Shown: positions 11,638 through 24,100 of the stretch, piece after piece
How positions within the stretch are numbered: position 1 is the stretch's first letter
Layout: each line of letters starts with the position of its first letter
NCBI GenBank assembly: GCA_039720395.1
Contig: CM077820.1
Location: 52,319,666 to 52,383,665, forward strand
Origin: Liquidambar formosana
Lineage: Eukaryota > Streptophyta > Magnoliopsida > Saxifragales > Altingiaceae
DNA: 64,000 bases
Direction: 5' to 3'
Notes under the pieces: generated by a model
The model's database searches: none
The model's input: only the letters and a program-made list of their open reading frames with translations
Told to the model about the DNA's origin: nothing
Translations under genes and position numbers: made by a program

Positions 11638-11849
11638 CATGTCCCATTTACTCGTAAGCACCATTTTTGGAAACTCTTCTGGATTAATCTCCTTCCCTGC
11701 AACTTCCATTCTTACAAACCCCCGTTTGATAGCCGAGAAATTCCATGTCCCATTTACTCGTAAGCACCATGTTTGGAAACTCTTCTGGATTAATCTCCTT
11801 CCCTGCAACTTCCATTCTTACAAACCCCCGTTTGATAGCCGAGAAATTC
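11638..11849 (+). repeat. 106-bp tandem duplication of DEG14 first exon and donor
   Basis: Copy 1 is 11638-11743 and copy 2 is 11744-11849, with only one or two differences seen (ACCATTTTTGG versus ACCATGTTTGG). Each copy carries ATG TCC CAT TTA CTC followed by the donor GTAAGC, i.e. the complete five-codon first coding exon. Because 106 is not a multiple of three, the copies are out of frame with one another when unspliced. Confidence 0.95.
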
Positions 11850-14800
11850 CGTAGGACAAGGAAAGAAATAAGCCTTTATTTTTACAATTTTAGCTTCATT
11901 TTCTTTCGTATTCCCCATGTCTTTTTCTCGGCGACCAAACGGATTGTTAACATTTGTTCCCAAATTTATTTCCATTATCTTGCCTTTTTTGTTCAAATTT
12001 TCAATAATCGGTTCTATCTTCTTTCGCAGAGAAAGATTCGAATCTATAATAGAAACTCAGTCGTACGGATTGTAGCTTTGGCTACTATCGGATCGGGTTT
12101 TCTGTATTCCAACGTTGGTACAGATTCAAGTGAGCGCTCAATTTTTATTTTCTTTTCAAAATTATATATTTTTTTTACGTACCAGCTGTTTGGTTACGGA
12201 GAAAATGTAGGACAGGAAAAGAAAATGAAGTTTTCAGTCTCCTGGTTCTTCGTGGTTTGGTTTTTGGGAAAAAAAACACATGAAGGGAAAAGTTCAACTC
12301 CGCCAAGCAATATTATTGTATTAGGCTCAATGCTGTGGGGGGGGTTTTTGTTTTCTCGGGCCCCGATTAGTGACTTCCTACATTTTTCATGGTAACCGAA
12401 CAGAGATTCCTTTCTGATTTTTCCAACTAAGGATTGAATTGAATTCTAGAAGCAACTGTATCGGTGTCAGTTTCTGCACCATTGCGTGATTCATTATCAT
12501 GGCCTCGGCAAATTATGCAAGACACGATTCTTCTTCCTTCATTTGTTTCCTGGGATCATTGGCAATATAGTATGTCAGGTTTCTATTTTATTGAATTATC
12601 ATTCATTCATTCTGTTGTCATACTGTATTTTTTTTTCCCTAAATTCAATTTGTATTTGTAATTGTAGGAAATCTTCCATTATTTTCTTCTAGAATTAGTC
12701 CCGTTCCATCAGCAGGCGCGGATATAGAGAAGGAAGCTGCTGGGGAGGTGGGAGATGATTCATCAAAATGTTGTTCAAAATGTTTGGGCAGGGATACTAT
12801 TGCCGTTGCAGCTGCTATGGTTGCTCCTGCTGTAGTCAATATATCAGTTCCTAAGGGTATGTTTGTGGGATGTATAGTAGTTTTGTATCGTTGGAGTATT
12901 TTCTTGGGAAATTGACTATAAGTGTTGTCTCAAATTTTTTTGTTTTGTAGGTTTGAATGGGTTGACATTAGGAAAGAGTACGGGGTCTGGAACTATAATT
13001 AATTCTGATGGTACTATCCTAACATGTGCTCATGTTGTGGTTGGTTCGAAAGGCTATAAGCCTACATCCAAAGGAAAGGTTAGTGGTAAAAAATCTTTCG
13101 CATTGCTCTTCTTTTTAACCTTTAAAATTTTAAATTTATGTTCTCTAGTTCATGGAATTTAGTACTCTTGGTGCCATTCCCTAACAGTTTCATCCCAGGT
13201 TGCAACTATATGAATATGAGTGTTAGAATTAGAGCGGGGTACAGGATGTTTGGCTTTACAATCCTCAAAAACTTACAATCTGGATTGGAGTGTGTGTGTG
13301 TGTAAATAATGGTAGGTACAATTTTTGTGATACTAAACGTGGTACTATAGGATGGGGTACTGTGTGAAATTGTGTTACATACCAGCATAACAAGACAAGG
13401 ACATTAATGATTGTATGAATTTTACATGTGATCTTAAAATGATTAATTGTTGCAGGTTGAGGTGACGTTGCAAGATGGTCGGACATTTGAGGGTATGGTG
13501 GTGAATGCCGATTTACATTCTGATATTGCTATTGTGAAGATCAAATCTAAAACTCCACTTCCAATGGCAAAACTCGGCCGTTCAAGTAAGCTTCGTCCTG
13601 GGGATTGGGTGGTGGCTATGGGTTGTCCCCTTTCCCTTCAAAATACAATTACAGCTGGTATTGTAAGGTATTTAGAGCAAACCAAAGTGATATAGAATTT
13701 ACTTCATCTTTTGCCTATTCTCTTGAAATCTTAGAATATTTACTTGGGCCATATTGCTTATTATGAACAATTTCAAAGAAATCAAGCTGTTAACAATTTG
13801 GTCGATTGATTGTATTTATAATCAGGGGTCAATAATTGCATGTTGATGGTTAGGGCTGCAAACGAACAAATCTATTTGTAAACAGTTCGTGAGAATGCTT
13901 GGTGAGGGCTTATTTGAGTTTGTTTGATTATTAATTAAGCCAAGCCCAGGCTTGAAATTTAGGCTCATTTAATAAATGAACCAAGCCCAAATAGACTCAA
14001 GCGTGATTCGTTAGGGCTCACAAACAGGCTTGTGAAAAGGTTTGAAAAGACCCATAGTATTTGGCCATATGTAGCCCAAACCTTTTGAGGCTTTTCTTTT
14101 CTTGCTTCTTGAACATCATTATAACATCCTGAAGTGTTGATCTGACCAAGTGCCAAGAGAAACCTTCTTTCTTCTATTGCAACCCCTAAGTAGCTATATG
14201 TAATTTATCCTCTCTCTCTCTCTCTCTTGATAAGAAACAACATTGTATTAATCACAAGAGGAAAAATACAAGAAGGAAGAGATTTCCTTCACACAAAGCA
14301 AAATAACAACCAACACAGCAACTACCCAAAACAACCATAGACACCCCTAATTTATCCTCTCTCTCTCTCTCTCTCTCTCAGCGTTGATATCCCCACCCCT
14401 TTTAGGTGAGACAAATGTGCTGGCTAATTACCGGGCCACTCGGACCTGGGGGTAGCCCAAGGGGGTCCTTGCACAAGTGGGTTTTCGAACACAATTAGTT
14501 AAATTATACTAGCAGTCGGGTGCACGCATTGCGTGTGCAACACAATAATGATGGTAACATGTAAAAACAAAAACCAAAAAACAAAAAAGAAGGGAAGAAC
14601 AAAACTAAGAACATACCAAGTTGAGTTAAATTCAATCCAGTGTCAAAATTGTTCATTTGGAAAGGCAAAAACTTCAAGAAAGATAGTTATTTTTTTGAGA
14701 GAAACATGGGGGGAAAGAGGGAGTTAAAGAGGGAGGGATGTGGGAGAGAGAATGAGGAAGAGAGGGAGAAACTTGTTGGGATTGGTAACTATTTTGAAGT

Positions 14801-16209
14801 TTTTGAAATTACCAAATTATATGTTAGTCTTAGGAAGTTGTAAAGGTTTTTTAGTAAATCTATGTACAATCCAACCACAAAGAGAATTCTCTTTATATAG
14901 TAGCATAGATTTATTAGAGAATGATTACCTAAATTTGTAATATTTACACAAGTGAATCAAATCTTAGCACTTAAAGCCCTTCATTCTCAACTCTCAAGTA
15001 CTACTCTGTCACACTTTCACTCATACAAAATATATACATATACACACACTGACATATGCTATATTAAAGGTTTGGGTTATTATCTTTGTTTCTTCTGTGG
15101 CTGTGGGGTTATGGTAAGAAAACAAAATCAAGCTGAGCTCAAGCTTGGCTCCTAAAGTTAAGCAAGCTGAGGCTTGTGCTTTTTCAATGTTTGTCGAGCT
15201 GAGCTTGAACATGCTGAGTAAGCTTGGCTCGAGCTTAAGTAAGACAGATTTTGATTGGGCCAAGCTTGAATAGCCTAACTATCGGCTTGGCTTGGATCAA
15301 GCTTGGCTCTGCTCAGCTCGTTTGCAGCCCTTGATGGATAACTTGATTTGGGTATAAATATAATAATAATAGAGCATATTTTGGGTATTAGAGTGAAGGT
15401 AAACCCATTCCTGGTTATTGATGTCATTCCCTCCTATTTTCCTCTCTCTCTCTCTCACAGTTGTGTTGACCGTAAAAGCAGTGATTTGGGTCTTGGAGGA
15501 ATGCGGAGAGAGTATTTACAGACAGATTGTGCAATCAATGCGGTAATGTGACCTCTCTCTCTCTCTCTCTCTCTCTCTCGCTCTGGGTCTATATGAGCAC
15601 ATGCCATGCGCACAGGTTTGAATGCTCTAGAGACATATATAGGACAAAAAAGGATATTAATCTTGGCAATGGGAAACAACTAGAAGAAATTTTATTGAAA
15701 CATGTGAATATGGAGACAACTGGGTGCCAGATTAGGAATTGGTAAGTTACCTGCAAATCTCTATGTGCTCACCTCTGCATGTTGGTGCTTGGCCTTTTTG
15801 AAGAGTTAGTGTCCATTTTAGAGTGATTAGTGAACAATTATTGCCTGTTCAAAAAAATCCTGCGTACAAATGAGAAGAGCTCTTTCTTGCTGTATTTTGT
15901 ACTCTATATATGGTATATGATCTTTCTGCTTGCTCTGGAACATATTGAATATCTGTACTTTTCTACTTTTTCAATGTAGGGAAATTCTGGGGGACCCCTA
16001 GTTAATATCGATGGAGAAGTTGTTGGTGTTAATATTATGAAATTATTGGCTGCCGATGGATTGGGCTTTTCTGTACCTATTGACTCAGTATGTAGAATTA
16101 TAGACCACTTCAAGAAAAACGGGTATGTTTTATGGTTTATATGCAATTACATATTTTGATTATTTAGTCACATAGTCATCTGTAACAAAGTTTCTAGTTG
16201 CACTATTTG

Positions 16210-16261
<52 letters not shown>

Positions 16262-17334
16262 CAGAAACAAAGAGGGTGGAGTATTAGTTTATCCATGTAA
16301 CTAGTTTTCTATAGATCATCAATTCATATGTGAGAAATCAAAAGTACTCTGTCAAATAGTGAAACAGAATCTTTATTTTTTTTTTTTCTAGATCAATTTA
16401 CATCTTTGATCTGTCTACCTTGAAAAAAATTCTTGTGTTACAATTTAATTTTTACCATCTAATTGTGCATCTGATAATACGTTCTTAAACTTCAAATTGG
16501 TCCAATTGATATAAAAATTGTTTCCCTTCTTTTATCTCAAGGAAAAAAAACTCTCGAGTAATTATGGGATGTTGATGACACAATAATGCTGAATGATTAA
16601 TTTATCAATGCACTGATTTGAAATGAAAGCCATTAATTTTGCTCAATTTTCAAACATTGATATTTTGAAGTGTTAACTCTTATATTAATGACTTAACTCT
16701 GTTGCTTGCCTTCTTATTTTCATTTTTATTTAATTGGTCCCTTGATCATGGGCAAGGTAATATCAAGGCAGTCAGTGGATGGCAGGGATGTCCTTCAATA
16801 TTTTGAAATCCCTACAGAAATATACATATATTATAATACTATTTATATACATAAACTAATATAAGAGGTGTCCCTCACTTAATGATGTAAGCAGCAATTT
16901 TACATATCATGTGGGCCCCTGTTGTAAGCTTGAGCTTGTGTCAACATTGCGGTGGCTCAAAGCATCAAAAGTCGAATATGGAAAGATATACGTGGGAACT
17001 TTTATTTGAATCTCTTTCCTTTTGAACATTATCAAAATCACATGGGTTGATCCTTCACATATTCAAGATTTGTCTTCATATGTTTTCACCAGACCATTGT
17101 TTAGGCTAAAATGTAATATTTAAACACAGAATACCTGTCAAAATGTCTGGCTTTGAAATCACATGTACCAAAAAAAATATAATCACTCGAATTTCAAAAA
17201 TGTATGTATTCAATATTTCAATGTTTGTTTGAAAAAAATAAAGGTCACATCAACTAAAAGTATGAGTTTCTACCTTTTGAGCATTAGAAGTTTCAGATTC
17301 ATTTTTTTTAAAACCCCTTTGTGGGAGGGTTTTT

Positions 17335-17365
<31 letters not shown>

Positions 17366-19291
17366 GACACATGGCAAAAAATTGGCATTCGATGGAGTGT
17401 GTCCTTGAAACACATAAGAATTGTTTCTTCTAACCACAAACCCCCTCCCCCACCCTCAAAAAAAAAAAAAAAAAAAAAAAAAGGAAAAAAAAAAGAAAAA
17501 AGAAAGATATCAAATCTTAACATGCCCCCGCCAGTAATCATAGTTTGTTTTTCTGTCCCTAGTGGTACTGAATAAAAGTAACTCCATAAATGGAAATCTC
17601 ATACCCTAAGATGCATTTCAGAGCATCTATGATTTTAAGAATAATTGCAATAGATTCTAATGTCGTGCAGGAGAGTTGTTCGACCTTGGCTTGGATTGAA
17701 AATGCTTGACCTTAATGACCTGATAATTTCTCAGCTTAAGGAAAGAGATGCCACATTCCCTGATGTCCAGAAAGGTGTTCTTGTACCTATGGTATGTTTT
17801 CTCATTGCTCCTTAAGGTTATCTCTTTTTTGCCATGGAATCTATTGTTACTTGGCAATGTGTCATAATGTAAGGGAAAATATGTTTTGCTTGTAGGTGTT
17901 TACAAAGTTGGGGTTCGTTGTGATTGATGTCTTTGAAGATGTCTTAATTTTTTTAATAAAAAAATGGGGTCAACCATCCCACAGTAGGGCCCTTTGGACC
18001 CACCCATGGAACCTAAATCCCCGGGGAGACTACTGCAGCAACCCACTGCCATCCCCCCCCCCCCCACACTTAAATGTTGGGTTGTCCTAGCGGGGAATTG
18101 AACCATGACCGTGCGCCTAACCACACAATCACTAGTTCGCCTTTACCAACTGGGCTATCCAAGGGTGGGTTTGAAAATGTCTTCATTTCCAAATGTACTT
18201 GACTAAGTAGTCTAAGTGTTATCCTCACTAATTAGGATTGGCTATGTTGTAAAGTAGATAGTTATGTCAACGCTTCCACTCATTTAAGAAAAAAAAGAAA
18301 AAAAGAAAATAAAAAGATGAGTTTGTATTTCTACTAGTGATAAAGGAGAAAACGGGGGAAGAGCTTATGATTTGAGTGTCAAAATATATATGGGAATGTT
18401 TCAATTCCCTTTGATTTGGTGTTTTCTGTAGATTTTATCAGTTTAGCCTTTAAGCTGTGCCCTGGCAAATAAAAATACTTGTTTAGCTATTTGGGAATTG
18501 TCCCACTGTGAATTATAGTCTCTGATATGCTTTAAATGTATGTTCCTCAAGTGTAATTATTTTTCAATTCTTCCCAGGTGACTCCAGGATCCCCTGCTGA
18601 TCATGCTGGATTCCATCCAGGCGATGTTGTCATTGAATTCGGGGGGGAGCCTGTCGAGAGCATCAAGGAGGTATTTCATGTTTTCAACACCAAATTTATT
18701 TTATTTTCCTGGGTGGTACTGGCCTAGTGGGTGTATTTGTGCCAAAGCACACCTAAATGCTGAAGCACTGGATCTCCCGCTGCATTTATTGAAATCATAC
18801 TTCTTTCTTGACCTAAGATTTGCAGTGTCATAAAACCATTACTAGGACTACATTATCTCTGGAGCCTTGATCTGAAAACCTTTTGATTGGCCTTATTTGC
18901 ATTAGATCTCTAGGCCCCATTACAGAACCTGATTGCATGATCCTAATCTTTTGCAGAATATTAGAGAGTGTAAGGCATGAAACAAAATGTTATGGTAAAG
19001 GAATAACTGAATGACCACCAAAAAAAAAATGTTATGGTAAAGAAAATGTAACTTGATTATCAGATCGATTCCTAGGTTCCCTCTTCAAATTAGAGTTCCT
19101 CAACATGGTTAGTTGGTTACCACTTGTATCATTTTGTATGTTCATTCCTTATTTTATAAACGGATTTGTTGCAGATCATTGAAATAATGGGGGACAACGT
19201 TGGGATACCCATAAATGTTGTGGTGAAAAGAGCAAAGAATAGTTTGGTGACTTTAACTGTGGTTCCAGAGGAGGCTAACCCAGACATGTAA
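11745..19291 (+). CDS. DEG14: DEG14-type HtrA/DegP serine protease with PDZ domain
   Basis: Eleven exons: 11745-11759, 12030-12129, 12450-12578, 12668-12856, 12951-13078, 13456-13667, 15461-15542, 15980-16122, 17671-17791, 18578-18670, 19175-19291. All phases match, giving 442 residues. An N-terminal hydrophobic segment (about 16-36, [18 protein letters not shown]) could be a membrane anchor. The trypsin-like domain has the full triad: H172 in LTCAHVV, D210 in [10 protein letters not shown]288 in GNSGGPL. A PDZ domain follows (about 333-430; [19 protein letters not shown]), and the end EEANPDM matches Arabidopsis DEG14 (At5g27660) as I remember it. It is likely a mitochondrial quality-control protease. 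The start could equally be ATG 11639 in the duplicated first exon; both give MSHLL. Exon 3 could end nine bases earlier, at 12569. The large intron 13668-15460 hosts a hAT-like element. Confidence 0.92.
13852..15331. mobile_element. hAT-like non-autonomous transposon in DEG14 intron
   Basis: Ends AGGGCTGCAAACGAAC and, reverse-complemented from the right, AGGGCTGCAAACGAGC (15 of 16 identical). Flanking 8-bp repeats TGATGGTT (13844-13851) and TGATGGAT (15332-15339) match at seven of eight positions, the hAT target length. Subterminal regions carry many short AAGCTTGGCTC/GAGCTTGA motifs on both sides. No transposase frame is present. A Helitron is nested inside. Confidence 0.8.
14509..14909 (-). 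mobile_element. Small non-autonomous Helitron (401 bp) nested in hAT
   Basis: Read on the minus strand it starts A|TCTATGCTACTATATAAAGAG and ends with a CACGC/GCGTG hairpin followed by CTAG|T. That is the A|TC...CTRR|T boundary rule of Helitrons. Its 5' end resembles those of the two larger Helitrons in this window (TCTAT...TATAAAGAG). No RepHel gene is present. Confidence 0.8.
15442..15579. repeat. (CT)n tracts flanking DEG14 exon 7
   Basis: A CT run at about 15442-15457 ends in CACAG and forms the polypyrimidine tract of the acceptor for the 82-bp exon at 15461-15542. A second, longer (CT)n run follows at about 15552-15579, just after the donor. Confidence 0.85.
16211..16258. repeat. Compound (TC)n(TA)n microsatellite
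   Basis: TC run 16211-16228 directly followed by a TA run to 16258, inside the DEG14 intron 16123-17670. Confidence 0.9.
17330..17485. repeat. Inverted homopolymer pair T16-G22 and C-rich-A24
   Basis: About 17330-17366 is a T run followed by 22 G. About 17440-17485 is a C-rich segment followed by a long A run with minor interruptions. The two arms are roughly complementary and separated by about 75 bases. They lie in the DEG14 intron and could form a hairpin or, on the G-rich strand, a G-quadruplex. Confidence 0.8.
17948..18160 (-). mobile_element. tRNA-derived SINE in DEG14 intron
   Basis: On the minus strand the head reads GGATAGCCCAGTTGGTAAAG (A box TAGCCCAGTTGG at 18146-18157) and then GGTTCAATTCC (B box, 18094-18104). 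The body continues through a G-run and CCCCGGGGATTTAGG to a T/A-rich end near 17948. The layout matches plant tRNA-derived SINEs (Au-like). Confidence 0.6.
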
Positions 19292-20396
19292 TCGGCGGTG
19301 ATTCTTCCATTCACATAATATAACTTACATTCACTTTTACATAGAAAATACAAATATTGGGGAAAAAAAACAGGAAGGAAAAAGTGTGCATTTGCATGTA
19401 TTTTAATTTAATTTAATTATTATTATTATTTTTAAAGCCTTTGTGCCTGGGTGTACTACAATGTTGACTTTACCGGTTCATGGATAATATGCGAGGAAAA
19501 TTAACCCTTTTTTGGACAGTTGCCCCAGCACTTTTCATTTGCCATGCTTATGATATTGTAAATGAGGTAATGTGAGGATCTAATTTGCCCAGAATCTCAG
19601 ATCATCTTTTTCCTATTCTTTTTTTTATTTTCCTTTTCTTTTTTGGGTACAATTCCCAAATCTATCCTACTCCTTCCCTTGATTCCACCCGGCCACCCTC
19701 GGCTTCTTATACCAATTCTGTGTCATGCTCCCAAAATTTCATATACTCAAGTTGGGGAGCAATAATTCTCTAGAATGCCAAAATATTGCAAACCCAACTC
19801 TGGAAATTTTGATACAATTCATAGAGGGAATACTCTCCGGGGCCAGGCCACATAGCCTGTACCACCCTAATCGATGTGTACCATACTTGAGTGCTTAAAC
19901 TGCCTTTTATGGGTCTCTAACAGTATCTTCCGTTTACACGTTCTCTCTCTCTCTCTCTCTCCCTCTATATATATATATATATATATATATATTTAGTTCG
20001 TCCTGCATGGCTCCTTTAATTGGAAGAACAAGTTGAATTTAACTGGATTTAGCATAAATCGTTGAGCAATTGAGTCACCCAGGTCTAGTAATATCCAATC
20101 TGCAAGAGTAACAAATTTTTTTTTTCCCTCACTTAATTGGATTCAAAACCAAGACTAGAGTAGGCCCAAAGACAACAGCACGTGACCTTTCCTACATTTT
20201 TAAAAAAATCCCTTTCATAATGTTATTTCAGACGTTCTGCCCCATCTAAAAGAAAAAATGGAAAGAAAATTTTTCTCTAGTTTCTTTCTAATTTTTTTAT
20301 AGAGGAGGAAGGCATCACCCCTGTCAAATAAATCCATTTTTTCCTAAAAATTTATTCGGAATTGTGAAGAAAACGAGGAATAACCATAACTTCTTT
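19292..20396. other. 3' flank of DEG14
   Basis: 3' UTR and spacer, with a compound (TC)n(TA)n microsatellite at about 19940-19992. A segment at 19645-19725 begins GGGTACAATT, as does the SINE-like fragment at 38290, and may be a decayed relative. No gene seen. Confidence 0.45.
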
Positions 20397-20793
20397 GGGA
20401 ACGTCTATTGTAATCCCACTTTTTTATCAAATCCCTCCTTTTATTTTGATTTTTAAGATTTTATGCAAAATATAAAAGGTTTTTACAAAAACCAGCCGCA
20501 TTGTCCATTAGAAAATATCATTTTTAACAATTTTGCAGAATAAATTTTTTCCAAAATCTATCGTTTAAGTAAATTTTTTAGCAAAAAATGAAATAAAAGA
20601 TATAAATAACTAAGAAGCCTACTTAAACGATAGATTTTGAAAAACCTTTCTTCTACAAAATTGTTCAAAATTATATTTTGTAGTAGACAACGTGACCGGT
20701 TTTTGTAAAAACTTTTTATATTTTGCATAAAACCTCAAAAACCTAAAGGATGGGGGTGGGTGATAAAAATGGAGGGTTGCAATAGTCGTTCCC
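20397..20793. mobile_element. Mutator-like foldback MITE, family A copy 1
   Basis: A 397-bp element that is nearly all inverted repeat (arms of about 170 bp; ends GGGAACGTCTATTGTAA and GGGAACGACTATTGCAA). The perfect 9-bp target duplication AACTTCTTT lies at 20388-20396 and 20794-20802. Nine-base duplications are diagnostic of Mutator-like elements. No transposase. Copy 2 is at 28589-28998. Confidence 0.85.
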
Positions 20794-21119
20794 AACTTCT
20801 TTTTCACACCAACTGTGAATGGGTTTCATTTAAAATCCAGACAACGTGAAGGAAGTGGGCCTGGCCTAACCAAATTTCCATAATTCCCAAACAAGCACAG
20901 ATCAAGAAACACATAAAGTCGGTTATTGTAATTATTTGCATCATATACAGGTACTGACTGCTATTTATATACAGAACAACAGAGAGTGCAAACTCTATCC
21001 CATTTCCATCTACTCAAATATTTACAACTTATTAGGTCCCCTTTAAGAAATAAGAAATAAAATAAAATAATAATAACAATAATTACCACGCCAAAAGAGA
21101 ACAATATGTCCATTTTCAC

Positions 21120-24100
21120 CTAAAAAGTTTCTTCTGGCTTTAGGAAATTGTAATATTCAAGCTGAGTCATCTCTCCACCGCTCACAGGGTCAAACTGGCA
21201 TCGGTAGAAGCTGCATTTACAAAAGCCAATTAACCAATTCAATACAATTCTTTAGGAACTGAAATGAGTTAGATTCAGATTCTTAGCAAAAACAATTGTG
21301 TAAATGAATCAGGATCAAACGATTAACTACTACAATGTGAAAAAACAGAATTGACTGATTGTGGTGCTTCCTATGAATGCAGGCTTTATATGGGTTTATA
21401 TCTTTTTCCCACAGGAAATGAATAAATAAGTTTGGATCATGATCCAATCCTTGATGAATTATTGTATCTGAGATTGTGATCAAACTAACCGTTACCAAAA
21501 TGGATTCAGATCATGATCCAATCCATTGCCAGCCACATTTTCATCCTTCTTTTACCAATGATCATTAAAATAGAATGGACCCCAAAATTAGTACTTCCTT
21601 ATTACAAGCAAATATGGAAATTGAAGAGTTTCAAAAATATATCCAGGTAATATTATAACAGCATTTAAGCTATTCCTGTTCCAGAAGCTGAAGTACAAGA
21701 TAAGATGTGTTGTTGGGTCTAGCAAACACAGCTAAAATTTTTGTTCAACCAGCTGTATGGTGTGATACAACTGCAGTGATGTCCATCCAAAAGACACTCC
21801 TCCAAACTGAATTCAAAATTTAGAATTACACCTTAAATGTATGCTTCAGCCTATTAGTAAGAAACAATAACCCTAGAAGAATGATGTCAAGAACAGGAAG
21901 TTCTAATATTCCAGAAAAATGTCCCACCTGCATAAGTTAAGGAAAAGCTATGGGAATTGATAAGATATGGCTGCCCCTAACTATGAACTCTGGAAAAATA
22001 GGATATGCTCTTAGATTAACAAATATGAAGCCATGGGAACCAGGTGGTATTTTGAGGCTGATCCTCAGCCCTCTATGATGTTATAATATCTACAGAAAAT
22101 AAGGTGGATTATGACTACCGATAAGTCTAACACTAGATTCTTGTTTGCAGCCATCTTGAAAGATGAGACAACTAAAGGCCTCCAGCTAAAGTATTTTAAA
22201 TAGTCAATTTTGATGGATCAGTAAGACTAAAGGATCAAGAAGATGGAATAACAAGATAACATTAGCAGAATGCAGAATTCCAAGAGAGCTTCTAAGCATC
22301 TAGGCATAATGAGATTAGGGTGACAAATATTCAAGTTAAAGGCAGTGCCAATGTAATCATTGACTTGGTAAGGGACTGTCTAACATATAAATATACAATG
22401 CACAATCTGGGCCTAGACAATACCACATGTAACATGAGGCTCAAAGAGCCCTCGATGCCTCAATAATATATCATAGGCTGCATTGTGGTCTGGTCCATGT
22501 TGCATGTCAGTTAAGTTTGTTATAAAGCCTTTATTCCCCATGCCAGCCAAAAACAAAAACAACTATAAAAAAATAAAATAAAAGGGCAACCAAGAAATTG
22601 TGTAAATTCAATTTGATTTTTATTTACCTGCCATCCATGCCAAGAATGACAACTGTGTTCTTTTGGTGGCCAAAAGCAACAATGTAATGAGAACCCTCAT
22701 GCAAGCGAAACTGGGCCACTGACCACTCTGAGCTAAAATACCTTGGCAGCACACCTGAAAAATATGAAACCCCAAACAAGTTTCAGAGACCAAAAATAAA
22801 ATCCTTGATTCATAACAAATTAATTATCCAGCTACCTTATCCTAACAAAATGTATGACAACACATATCCTGCTCCAACATTCCAATTGACTACAGAAAGC
22901 CTTTTCAATAACTGGTCTGCTAGGTAATCTAATAAATGGTTAAGGGGCATATTAGAACCGCTTGCTCAGACCTGGGCATGTACCAGAGGCAGTGAATCCG
23001 GAAGTTCTAGATAAATCTTTCATGAGAATATCCAAAGAATTCAGTCAATGAACTAGGATTTGGGAACCGCATCCAATTTTTTTGCCAGTCATCTTTGGCT
23101 GCCCAGTTTCATTGTTCCCTAGACAGATCCTTCAAATTACTCTGGGCACATGCAGTCCCCCTGTCCCAAATGCACCAGGCAATTACATGACTTACATCCA
23201 TGGGGGTGGCCTTGGGTGGGGGGGGAGTGGTGAGAGTTGAACGCAAGACCTCTTGATTGACAAGAGGCCCCAGGACCACTCAGGGTTGATCCTTCAAATT
23301 ACTTCTTGGTAGCACTCAATCCCTTCTTAGTTCTTGGTTCTTACAAATTCACTTAGTAAATGTCCTACCATTCAATACCAATTTGCTCATAAGATTTATT
23401 AACACTGCACAGCCTACTACCTCTAATGAAGGAGAGAGATGAAATGGCTGAAGGTGAAGAAAGATTTGGCTCAGATGCGCTGCGTGATCTATCATTCCCC
23501 AATGATCCCGAATCAACCTTTAGGCTGAACACGTGGACTGTTCCCTTGTCACTCGAAACGGCTAGCCACTGGGCAGTAGAAGAGAAGGCAAGGCTGTATA
23601 TCTCTGCTCTATCTGCGCCTCTCCTTACCTACATCAAATACACAAACAAATTAACAAGATCTAGACCTTTTAGAACAGGTAATGCAGAAGTTAGCATAAA
23701 AATTGCCAGTATGACATGTAAAAGTGGTACAGATTTAATTAGAACAACATATATCAAAACTACACAGCATTTCAAAGATTGATGCATAATATTACTTACT
23801 AATGGGTATCAATGAAGAAGTATTTGTTCTCAAAAAACCATACATTCAAAAAATATTTGAAACTTTTTCAAAAAATATGATTAGGAAACAACCACACCCC
23901 TTAACTAACACCCCCCCCCCCCCCCCCAAAAAAAAAAAAAAAACCCCCGGCAGAAGAAAAAGAAGAAAGTAAAAAAATCAGTCATCATTTGGTACATATC
24001 ATGGTCATAAAAAAAAGTTAAGTGAGCCAAGAAAACATCCTAGCAAACTCAGCATAAAAACTCAGCATAAAAATTCATCAAGGTGAGTGACTATTCAAAG

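Noticed and set aside
17308..17575. Poly-Gly/Pro/Lys frames on both strands
   Set aside because: Translations of T, G, C and A homopolymers in an intron.
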